A stretch of 10,096 nt of DNA from contig JAAAOD010000120.1 of assembly GCA_009908535.1 (NCBI GenBank), forward strand, positions 1-10,096, written 5' to 3'. Position numbers and translations under genes: made by a program. This document shows positions 1 to 5,196 of the stretch, piece after piece (within the stretch, counting starts at the first letter, position 1; the number at the start of each line of letters is the position of its first letter). The notes below the pieces were generated by a model that worked only from the letters and a program-made list of their open reading frames with translations, was not told the DNA's origin and searched no databases. The DNA comes from Verrucomicrobiota bacterium (GTDB lineage: Bacteria; Verrucomicrobiota; Verrucomicrobiia; Opitutales; Oceanipulchritudinaceae).

Positions 1-769
1 AGAGCCATGCGGAATCCCGGAAGGAGTGGATGAACGGATAAAGGGTTTCGCTCGTGTAGAGCCAACCGAGTTGCTGGTCGAAGAAGGGGAAGGCGTCCTG
101 AGGCCCGCCCTCGGGAATGAAAATCCATCCGTGATCGAGGTGGAAATGAAACGGAGCCGCGACCGGGTTGATCCAGCCGAACCATGGACTTTCCCTCCAG
201 CCATCCCCTTCGTCTTCCAATTCGATTCCGTCAATGATCCGCCGGATGGCCGCCGAACCGGGATAACCCGCCTGATTGAGGAGAATCTGCCATTGGTCCA
301 TTCCTTTGGCGTTGGAAAATCCATTGATTACCACGAAGAGGGGAATGCCGTTGGTATCGTTGTACTGGCTGAAGGCTTCGAACTCGACGTCGTCGACGAC
401 CAGGTCCATGCCGACCTGTTCGATGAATGCGTCCGTGGAAGCCGGATCCTCCTTTTCAAGGTTCATGGAAACCACCTGAACCGGGAGGCCCTGCGGGTTG
501 CCCCCGTTCTCCGCGTAGTGCTTCTGCACATTCTCCTCCAGATCCGGGGAAGAAAACGCGCAGGGGGCACACCAATAGGCGAAGAAGTCCAGCACGAGGA
601 TCCGGTCCTCCATGCTGTGGAGGTTGAAGGGCTCGCCCGTGAGCCGGTTGGTCAGCTCGAAATCCGGGGAGATTTCCCCCTCGAAGAAGGGTTGGCCGCT
701 GAGGGGCGGAACAATACAGACGAGGGCGGCCGTTATGAGGCGATAAGGAGGTTGTAAGAGTTTTTTCAT
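1..769 (-). CDS. TlpA/redoxin-type thioredoxin-fold protein with aromatic C-terminal tail (3' end outside window)
   Basis: Open minus-strand frame of 256 codons from the ATG at 769 to the window edge without a stop, so the C-terminus is missing. Residues 1-26 look like a signal peptide (basic MKKLL start, then a hydrophobic stretch ending near LSGQ), implying a periplasmic or exported protein. The TlpA-like fold follows: ISPDFELTNRLTGE near residues 33-46, the active site WCAPC with cysteines 67 and 70, and a probable cis-proline in GIPLF at residue 143. Members of this family reduce or exchange disulfides in exported proteins. From about residue 195 comes a tail unlike thioredoxin, with motifs HGWIFIPEG, LGWLYTS and LYPFIHSF; I associate such tails with Verrucomicrobiota secreted proteins. 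An AAGGA ribosome site lies 11 nt before the ATG. The gene sits 27 nt downstream of the beta-barrel gene and is presumably the third gene of that operon. The fold is clear; the substrate is unknown. Confidence 0.88.
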   Translation of the reverse strand, partial: MKKLLQPPYRLITAALVCIVPPLSGQPFFEGEISPDFELTNRLTGEPFNLHSMEDRILVLDFFAYWCAPCAFSSPDLEENVQKHYAENGGNPQGLPVQVVSMNLEKEDPASTDAFIEQVGMDLVVDDVEFEAFSQYNDTNGIPLFVVINGFSNAKGMDQWQILLNQAGYPGSAAIRRIIDGIELEDEGDGWRESPWFGWINPVAAPFHFHLDHGWIFIPEGGPQDAFPFFDQQLGWLYTSETLYPFIHSFRDSAWL

Positions 770-796
770 GACAGATCGCGTCCTTGTCGTTGCGGG

Positions 797-1924
797 TTAA
801 AATGGAATGGATATCCGGATCCCGCCGTGAACCCAGTCACGGTCCTTGTAGAGGTTGGAGAAGGGGGCGATGTCGTCGCCAGGGTCGCCGTATTCGGTCC
901 AGTAGGGGCCCGCGTACAAAAGAGCCGAGAAACGCTCCCCCGCGTAACGCAGCGTGGCGGTCAGGCGGTAGGTTTGCAGGGGCGGGGCCGCCGAGGTAAC
1001 GGTGAAGAGCGCGTTCTCCAGCTGGCCGTTGTCCTTGTAATAGCGGAGGTTCAGCCCCGCGAACCACCGCTCTTTCCAGTCCCGTTCGATGCCGGTCCCG
1101 ACCGACCATGCGTGGAAATCATTGCCTTCGCGAAGGTAACTCCATTCCGAACGGGAGACCCATTCCGCCGCGACCGCCCAATGGAGGCGGCCGCGATAGG
1201 AAACACGGGTGTCTCTTCCGGTCACCGTGGAGGCCGCGAACTCGTGCCGCAGCCGGTGCCGGTCGGAGAGATAATGCTCGATGCCGAGGGTTGCGGACCA
1301 TGCATTGAGCAACTCCTCATCCTTTTCCAGCCCGCCCCCCGGACCGATGATGCGCTCGTATCCCGGGGAAATGCGTTCCTGGGCGCCGCCCAGGGTCAGG
1401 TCGATAAAGACATTCGCGGGGACCGCCTCCCATTGTACCGCCAGTGAACCGCCGTAGGATCCGGGGTCCGGGTCTTCATACTCCCCGAATCGGGAAAAGA
1501 GCTGCCGGTAATATTCGCTGATCCAGACGGCACGGTAATCGGAAAATCCGTCCGCAAGGTTTGCTGAAACAGTGGCTTCCCAGCGCTCCTTGAGCGGCTG
1601 TGTAATGGAAAAATCGATTCCCCGGCGATCCTTGTCGAGGCCCTTTGGTCGCAGGATCCCCGCCGAGAGCCGGTTCGGCACGAAGTCCACTTCGTAGCGG
1701 TCGTGGGTCGCCCGCACCTGATACTGCCGATGGCCGCTCTCACCGCGCCACGCGAAGGTCGCGCCGCTCGTCGTCGCATCCTCGGCATGGATGACCTCCA
1801 TTCCAAGCTCCGCCCCCGTGAAGGTCTCCTGCCCGGTCACCGGCGCGCCGACCCCCATAGCCAAACAACCGACCACGAAGCCGGGTCCCGCCGTCCAAAG
1901 AGCCTTTGCCGTGAACTTTCTCAT
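797..1924 (-). CDS. Secreted probable outer-membrane beta-barrel protein (DUF3570-like by context)
   Basis: Encodes 375 aa from the ATG at 1924. The frame stays open further upstream, but that part is out-of-frame shadow of the DUF4266-like gene. The chosen start gives a clean signal peptide (MRKFTAKALW, then a hydrophobic stretch ending near residue 32) and an ATGA overlap with the preceding stop codon. The mature protein is rich in alternating aromatic and polar residues, has many short Y/W-containing strands and ends in IRISIPF; a terminal phenylalanine after a beta-strand is the usual outer-membrane assembly signal. No enzyme motif is visible. In other bacteria DUF4266 lipoproteins are commonly next to DUF3570 barrel proteins of about this length, which is why I suggest DUF3570; I cannot confirm the family from residues alone. 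Translation is probably coupled to the lipoprotein gene. Confidence 0.75.
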   Translation of the reverse strand: MRKFTAKALWTAGPGFVVGCLAMGVGAPVTGQETFTGAELGMEVIHAEDATTSGATFAWRGESGHRQYQVRATHDRYEVDFVPNRLSAGILRPKGLDKDRRGIDFSITQPLKERWEATVSANLADGFSDYRAVWISEYYRQLFSRFGEYEDPDPGSYGGSLAVQWEAVPANVFIDLTLGGAQERISPGYERIIGPGGGLEKDEELLNAWSATLGIEHYLSDRHRLRHEFAASTVTGRDTRVSYRGRLHWAVAAEWVSRSEWSYLREGNDFHAWSVGTGIERDWKERWFAGLNLRYYKDNGQLENALFTVTSAAPPLQTYRLTATLRYAGERFSALLYAGPYWTEYGDPGDDIAPFSNLYKDRDWVHGGIRISIPF

Positions 1925-2175
1925 TGGCATGCCGCGCATCCGGTTGCCGACGCCCCCGAAGCCGCCGGGGAGCCGGGTTCGTAACTTCCCTGGAAACGGG
2001 GCTCGGTATCGTAGACGATGGCGTCCTCGAACCGCATGTTCGGCTTCGACAGGTAATCCTGCTCGTAGACCGGGACCGTCGTGCAGCCCGCAAAGAAAAG
2101 GCACGCGGCGCCAAAAAGGATCCACCCAAGGGCCCGGTGCGGTTTGCCGCCGCTGTTGCGCGTCTTTCTGCTCAT
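1921..2175 (-). CDS. Small DUF4266-like lipoprotein
   Basis: Encodes 84 aa from the ATG at 2175 (MSRKTRNSGG). The frame extends upstream to 2268, but that would place the palindromic operator and promoter region inside the gene. After a basic N-terminus comes a hydrophobic segment (residues 17-29) ending in a lipobox, FAGC, with the lipidated cysteine at 31. The mature part begins CTTVPVYEQDYLSKPNMRF, matching the DUF4266 pattern of a C-x-x-V-x-x-(Y/W)-E start followed by L-x-x-P-x-M. It ends in a G/A/S-rich segment and GCAACQ (cysteines 80 and 83), comparable to the Cys-rich end common in that family. It is the first gene of a minus-strand operon, overlapping the barrel gene by 4 nt (ATGA), with a TlpA-like gene next. 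The function of DUF4266 is unknown; the lipobox and neighbours place it in the envelope, probably working with the barrel protein. Confidence 0.82.
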   Translation of the reverse strand: MSRKTRNSGGKPHRALGWILFGAACLFFAGCTTVPVYEQDYLSKPNMRFEDAIVYDTEPRFQGSYEPGSPAASGASATGCAACQ

Positions 2176-2194
2176 GGTTCTTACCGTGTTGGAT

Positions 2195-2208
2195 ACAGAC
2201 AAGTCTGT
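2195..2208. promoter_or_regulatory. Perfect palindromic operator (copy 1), TetR-like
   Basis: ACAGAC-AA-GTCTGT is a perfect 6-bp inverted repeat around a 2-bp centre. It lies in the 77-bp divergent gap between the DUF4266-like gene (start 2175, 19 nt away) and the DUF3179 gene (start 2253). The AGAC-N2-GTCT core resembles TetR-family operators. The flanking TTTATTCCGG at 2209-2218 recurs at 4707-4716 beside copy 2. On the plus strand the palindrome is bracketed by TTGGAT (2189-2194) and TATTCC (2211-2216), weak -35/-10 candidates for the DUF3179 gene. Binding and the regulator's identity are inferred. Confidence 0.6.
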
Positions 2209-2252
2209 TTTATTCCGGGAATTTTTCTTTGGGGACAAAGCTCCCATGGGGC

Positions 2253-3188
2253 ATGAAAAGAAAAACAAGTCTGATGGTGGGCATTTTGCTGACGGGGCTG
2301 AGCCTCCTGTCGGCGGAGCCGGAGAAGAACGGATTCGACCTTGGCAACGCGGTGATCCCGGTGGAGGAGATCCGGAGTGGCGGCCCTCCGCGGGACGGCA
2401 TTCCCTCGATCGACCGGCCGGTGTTCGAATCGGTGGAGGAAGCGGACCGCTGGCTGCGCAGGAACGACATCGTCGTTTCTTTCGGGTACGGAGGAGAGAT
2501 CCGGGCCTATCCCCTGCGCATCCTTGTCTGGCATGAAATTGTCAACGACCGCTTTGGCGACCGCCCGGTGGCGGTGACCTATTGTCCGTTGTGCGGGACG
2601 GCGATGGTGTTCGACGCGGTCGTCGACGGGAGGACGCGCATATTCGGGGTTTCCGGACTCTTATATAACAGTGACGTGCTGATGTACGACCGCCAGACGG
2701 AAAGCCTGTGGTCCCAGCTGGCGATGAAGGCGGTGAGCGGACCCGCCCTTGGGAACGAACTCGACCTGCTGCCCTCCGAGCACATGGAATGGGGGAAATG
2801 GAAGGAGGAGAATCCCGACGGGCGGGTTTTGTCGCGGGAGACCGGAGCCTCGCGGGACTACGGCCGGATGCCGTACCGGGATTACGAGCGGACGCAACGC
2901 ACCCTCTTTCCGGTGAGAAAGTACCGGGACGAGCTGAAGAACAAGGAATGGATCGCCGGCCTGCACGTGGACGGAGTGGCGGCCGCTTTTCCCCTCGGGG
3001 AGCTTGCGGAGGAGGAAAGCGTGAAGGCCCGGGTGGGGGAGTCCCTCATCGAGGTGTCCTTTGACCCGGAACGCGAAACCGTGAGGGCCGTGCGCACCAA
3101 ATCCGGGGAGAGGATTCCGGTGACCCGCGCCTACTGGTTCGCATGGCAGGCCTTCTACCCGGAAACCGCCCTCTGGAGAGCCCCCTGA
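2253..3188 (+). CDS. Secreted DUF3179 family protein
   Basis: Encodes 311 aa from the ATG at 2253. The frame is open far upstream, but only this start gives a signal peptide (MKRKTSLMVG, then a hydrophobic stretch with likely cleavage after LLSA at residues 18-21). The DUF3179 hallmarks are clear: AYPLRILVWHEIVND (85-99), PVAVTYCPLCGTAMVF (105-120), FGVSGLLYNSDVLMYDR (131-147), a TESLW segment (149-153), and a WGKWKEENPDGRVL stretch (180-193). Cysteines 111 and 114 form a CPLC motif; I recall the family being named as possibly including selenoproteins with Sec in place of a Cys, which fits a thiol-redox role, but no activity is established. The gene is divergent from the DUF4266 operon and shares its operator region. 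No good ribosome site is visible. Family assignment is firm; function is unknown. Confidence 0.93.
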   Translation: MKRKTSLMVGILLTGLSLLSAEPEKNGFDLGNAVIPVEEIRSGGPPRDGIPSIDRPVFESVEEADRWLRRNDIVVSFGYGGEIRAYPLRILVWHEIVNDRFGDRPVAVTYCPLCGTAMVFDAVVDGRTRIFGVSGLLYNSDVLMYDRQTESLWSQLAMKAVSGPALGNELDLLPSEHMEWGKWKEENPDGRVLSRETGASRDYGRMPYRDYERTQRTLFPVRKYRDELKNKEWIAGLHVDGVAAAFPLGELAEEESVKARVGESLIEVSFDPERETVRAVRTKSGERIPVTRAYWFAWQAFYPETALWRAP

Positions 3189-3198
3189 GGCCTCGGAA

Positions 3199-3226
3199 GA
3201 CCTCCGAAGGACCTCCGTGCCTCCGG
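3199..3226. repeat. Short degenerate tandem repeat after the DUF3179 gene
   Basis: GACCTCCG occurs at 3199-3206 and 3210-3217 (11-bp period), with a third imperfect copy GCCTCCGG at 3219-3226. A 5-bp stem TCGGA/TCCGA (3193-3197 with 3203-3207) overlaps it. There is no T-run, so it is not a convincing intrinsic terminator. It may be chance or a weak transcript end signal. Confidence 0.3.
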
Positions 3227-3257
3227 GGCCGAATATGGGCGGGAGTTTGATTCTGCT

Positions 3258-3291
3258 TGTAGCAGATCAGTCGACCAGTCTACGATCAGTC
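3258..3291 (+). promoter_or_regulatory. Candidate toxin-antitoxin promoter with direct repeats and imperfect palindrome
   Basis: TTGTAG (3258-3263) and TACGAT (3281-3286) are 17 bp apart, a plausible though weak -35/-10 pair. Within and after the spacer, GA(T/C)CAGTC occurs three times: 3265-3272, 3273-3280 and 3284-3291. An imperfect palindrome AGA-N3-GTCGAC-N3-TCT spans 3264-3281. Such repeats in the spacer suit autorepression by the antitoxin or the toxin-antitoxin complex. The predicted transcript start would fall at or next to the antitoxin ATG at 3295, which has no ribosome site, so a leaderless message is possible. Confidence 0.4.
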
Positions 3292-3294
3292 CCA

Positions 3295-3579
3295 ATGAAA
3301 CGGATCGGAATCTATCAGGCAAAGACCCACCTTGCGCAAATCTGCGAGGAAGTTGCGCGCACCGGCGAGGCCTGCCTGGTTTCCAGGAACCGAAAGCCCT
3401 TGGTGAGGATCGTCCCGCTCGGGGAGGAGGGCGGGCCTGGTTCGGTATGGGATACCGTGGAGGAATCGCGGGCGAAATACGGGCCCCTTGAGGATTTCGA
3501 CCTGCCGGAACGCGCCCCGTTGGAGGACATGGGCGCCAGCATCCTTGACGAATCGACAAACGGTCCGAGGCCATGCTGA
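3295..3579 (+). CDS. Phd/YefM-type antitoxin
   Basis: Encodes 94 aa from the ATG at 3295 (MKRIGIYQAK). The frame is open from 3217, but the extra N-terminal residues resemble no family and cover the promoter. Residues 1-42 match the DNA-binding domain of Phd/YefM antitoxins: IGIYQAKTHLAQICEEVARTGEACLV is the usual beta-strand and helices, followed by a basic SRNRKPLVRIVPL strand. The remaining acidic part (residues 43-94, with EDFDLPERAPLEDM) would wrap and neutralise the toxin. Its stop codon overlaps the toxin ATG (7-nt overlap), typical of coupled toxin-antitoxin pairs. It probably represses its own promoter through the repeats just upstream. Confidence in the family is high; the cognate partner is inferred from adjacency. 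Confidence 0.9.
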   Translation: MKRIGIYQAKTHLAQICEEVARTGEACLVSRNRKPLVRIVPLGEEGGPGSVWDTVEESRAKYGPLEDFDLPERAPLEDMGASILDESTNGPRPC

Positions 3580-3986
3580 CCCATCTCCTCGACACCTCCG
3601 TCTACTCGCAACGTCTCAAGCCAAACCCGTTGGATCCGGTCGTCCGCCGGTGGCGCAGTTTGGGAGACTCGGTTCTGGCAATTTCCTCCTGCTGCGAAGC
3701 GGAGCTCCTGTTCGGGCTGGAGAAAAGAGGATCAAGCCGGCTGTGGACGGAATACGAGAGGTATCTCAAAGATCAATTGACCCTGCTTCCCTTTGGATAT
3801 GCGGAAGCTGTGGAATACGCCCGTCTGCGCCGGCAGCTTGCCGAGGCTGGCGAATCCGTGGCCTGCATGGACCTTCTGATCGGCGCCACGGCGCTGGCCA
3901 ACGGGCTGGTTCTGGCAACCCTCAACACCCGGCACTTTGCGCGCATGCCGGGTCTCCGGGTCGAGGACTGGTCGCAGACCGGGTGA
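3573..3986 (+). CDS. vapC: VapC-type PIN-domain ribonuclease toxin
   Basis: Encodes 137 aa, full length for a VapC. PIN-domain acidic residues are visible in order: D7 in LLDTSV, E44 in AELLFG, D100 in MDLLIGATA, and the NTRHFARM motif with N118 near the C-terminus, followed by the GLRVEDW ending common in this clade. PIN toxins bind a metal ion at these residues and cut RNA, often tRNA or rRNA, to stop growth when the antitoxin is lost. The ATG at 3573 lies inside the antitoxin gene. The pairing with a Phd/YefM rather than VapB-type antitoxin is common in mixed PIN modules. All key residues are present, so it looks intact. The RNA target cannot be told from sequence. Confidence 0.92.
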   Translation: MLTHLLDTSVYSQRLKPNPLDPVVRRWRSLGDSVLAISSCCEAELLFGLEKRGSSRLWTEYERYLKDQLTLLPFGYAEAVEYARLRRQLAEAGESVACMDLLIGATALANGLVLATLNTRHFARMPGLRVEDWSQTG

Positions 3987-4086
3987 ACTAGTCGGCAGGG
4001 GTCCGCCAGCCGCGGTTTATCCATCCGGTGAACCAACGGGCGCGCGTTTCCAAATGCGGGATTCCGCGCCAAGTCACCCGCCCAAT

Positions 4087-4677
4087 TCAGCTGCGCGCCA
4101 CCATCAGCTCGATATCCACTTCCACCTCGTCGCGGATGATCTTGTCCTTGGCGACGCCGAAAAAGCCGCTGTTCTGGTAGTTCACGTCGAAGTTCTGCCG
4201 GTCGAAAGTGAAACCGCCCTTAAGGATATAGCCGCGATCCGGGTGCCCGCGCACCTCCACCGGAATGGAAAAATCCCGGGAGATGCCGCGGATGGTGATC
4301 GTCCCGTACAGCTCTCCGTCACGGAATTCATCCATGCGGAAGCGCGCCGTCGGATACTTTTCCACATAAAAGAAATCCTCGCTGCGCAAATGCTTCATCA
4401 GCTTGTCGCGCTTGTTTCCTTCAAGGTCCGTGACGTCGATGCTGTCCATGTCGAGGACCACGTCCAGTGATTCAATCGTGCCGTCCTCCCCGATGGCGAC
4501 ATCGAAGGACTCCGGCGACAACAAGCCCGTATGCGTCGCCGCCGGCATGGATCCGCTCCAGGCAATCCGGTGCTTCTCCAGTTCATATTCCCCCGCCGAC
4601 GCCATCGGCGCGGCGAGGATCAGGGTCGCCGCCGTCAATAGAAGACGCCGGCGGAGAGGGTTCGTTTTCGTTTTCAT
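4087..4677 (-). CDS. YceI-family periplasmic lipid-binding-type protein
   Basis: Encodes 196 aa, typical for YceI. A signal peptide spans residues 1-28 (MKTKTNPLRRR, hydrophobic stretch, cleavage after ASA). The mature protein shows the family signature HLRSEDFFYVEKYPTARF (96-113), then the beta-strands YGTITIRGISRDFSIPV (124-140) and GGFTFDRQNFDVNY (154-167). YceI proteins are lipocalin-like barrels that bind polyprenyl-type lipids; several are induced by stress or high pH. It lies 60 nt downstream of the DoxX gene on the same strand, but operator copy 2 sits in that gap 12 nt before its ATG, so it probably has its own promoter. No ribosome site is obvious. It converges with the toxin gene across 100 bp. 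Family is firm; ligand is unknown. Confidence 0.94.
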   Translation of the reverse strand: MKTKTNPLRRRLLLTAATLILAAPMASAGEYELEKHRIAWSGSMPAATHTGLLSPESFDVAIGEDGTIESLDVVLDMDSIDVTDLEGNKRDKLMKHLRSEDFFYVEKYPTARFRMDEFRDGELYGTITIRGISRDFSIPVEVRGHPDRGYILKGGFTFDRQNFDVNYQNSGFFGVAKDKIIRDEVEVDIELMVARS

Positions 4678-4689
4678 AGATCAATAAAG

Positions 4690-4716
4690 AAAGAAAAGTC
4701 TGTCTGTTTATTCCGG
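4690..4716. promoter_or_regulatory. Degenerate operator (copy 2) plus shared TTTATTCCGG block
   Basis: AAAGAA-AA-GTCTGT at 4690-4703 matches the perfect palindrome at 2195-2208 in 12 of 14 positions, with the two mismatches in the left half. GTCTGT is repeated at 4702-4707. TTTATTCCGG at 4707-4716 is identical to 2209-2218 next to copy 1 and in the same orientation. The element ends 12 nt before the YceI start codon. The shared flank makes common origin of the two promoters more likely than chance. Regulation is inferred. Confidence 0.5.
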
Positions 4717-4737
4717 AAAAAATGGATTAGTGGAGAT

Positions 4738-5169
4738 TCAAGGTTCCCGGTTCGGGGAATCCTCTTCCTTTTTCCCGCAGTCGAACATGTGTCGGATGAA
4801 GCCGACCTGATCGCGACGGAGGAAGAGGAGGAGCATGGAGGCGATCCACGCGGCGAGGGCGGTCAAGGCGAGCGGCAGCATGGGGCCGGCGACGCCGACC
4901 TTGGTGAAGTGGGCGAGGAGGGCGCCGGTCATGAGGCCCCAACCGAGGAGGGCGCCGGTGGGGACGGTCAGGGGAAAGAGGATCAGGAGGGCGGATACGC
5001 CTTCGAGGGTGGCGACGAGGTAGCGGCCGACCGGCTCCATATCGAGTTGCCGGAAAAGGTCGACGGAAGCGCCCCAGCCGTTGAACTTACTGAAAGCGGC
5101 GAAGAGAAACACGGCGGCCAAACCGATGCGGAGGAGGAAGGTGAGAAGAGCGATGGCGACCGATTTCAT
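4738..5169 (-). CDS. DoxX-family integral membrane protein
   Basis: Encodes 143 aa with four predicted transmembrane segments (about residues 5-26, 48-67, 70-88 and 94-116). FLFAAFSKFNGW after the first segment is the usual DoxX/SURF4-like loop motif. The C-terminus is hydrophilic (CGKKEEDSPNREP) and probably cytoplasmic. DoxX proteins are small membrane subunits; some act with quinol or thiosulfate oxidation or in membrane redox complexes under oxidative stress, but most are uncharacterised. A good ribosome site (AAAGGA) sits 8 nt before the ATG at 5169, and the preceding GltB-like gene ends only 27 nt upstream, so it is the fourth gene of that operon. Partner and function remain open. Confidence 0.9.
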   Translation of the reverse strand: MKSVAIALLTFLLRIGLAAVFLFAAFSKFNGWGASVDLFRQLDMEPVGRYLVATLEGVSALLILFPLTVPTGALLGWGLMTGALLAHFTKVGVAGPMLPLALTALAAWIASMLLLFLRRDQVGFIRHMFDCGKKEEDSPNREP

Positions 5170-5196
5170 GGGGTGGATTCCTTTGGCTGCGGAGGA

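Noticed and set aside
26..757. 243-codon plus-strand open frame at the left edge
   Set aside because: Opposite the TlpA-like gene, whose WCAPC motif, signal peptide and ribosome site are convincing.
1791..2252. In-frame 5' extension of the DUF3179 gene
   Set aside because: It runs antisense to the DUF4266-like gene and through the palindromic operator; the ATG at 2253 starts a proper signal peptide.
3193..3230. Possible terminator hairpin after the DUF3179 gene
   Set aside because: Stem of 5 bp (TCGGA/TCCGA) without a T-run; overlaps short tandem repeats that explain the complementarity.
3273..3281. GAC-CA-GTCT in the toxin-antitoxin promoter as a fourth copy of the shared operator
   Set aside because: Only the inner core matches and the outer half-site bases differ; the local GA(T/C)CAGTC repeats explain it better as the module's own operator.
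4039..4070. Possible hairpin GGCGCG/CGCGCC between the convergent toxin and YceI genes
   Set aside because: Only 6 bp with a 20-nt loop and no T-run on either strand, so too weak to call a terminator.
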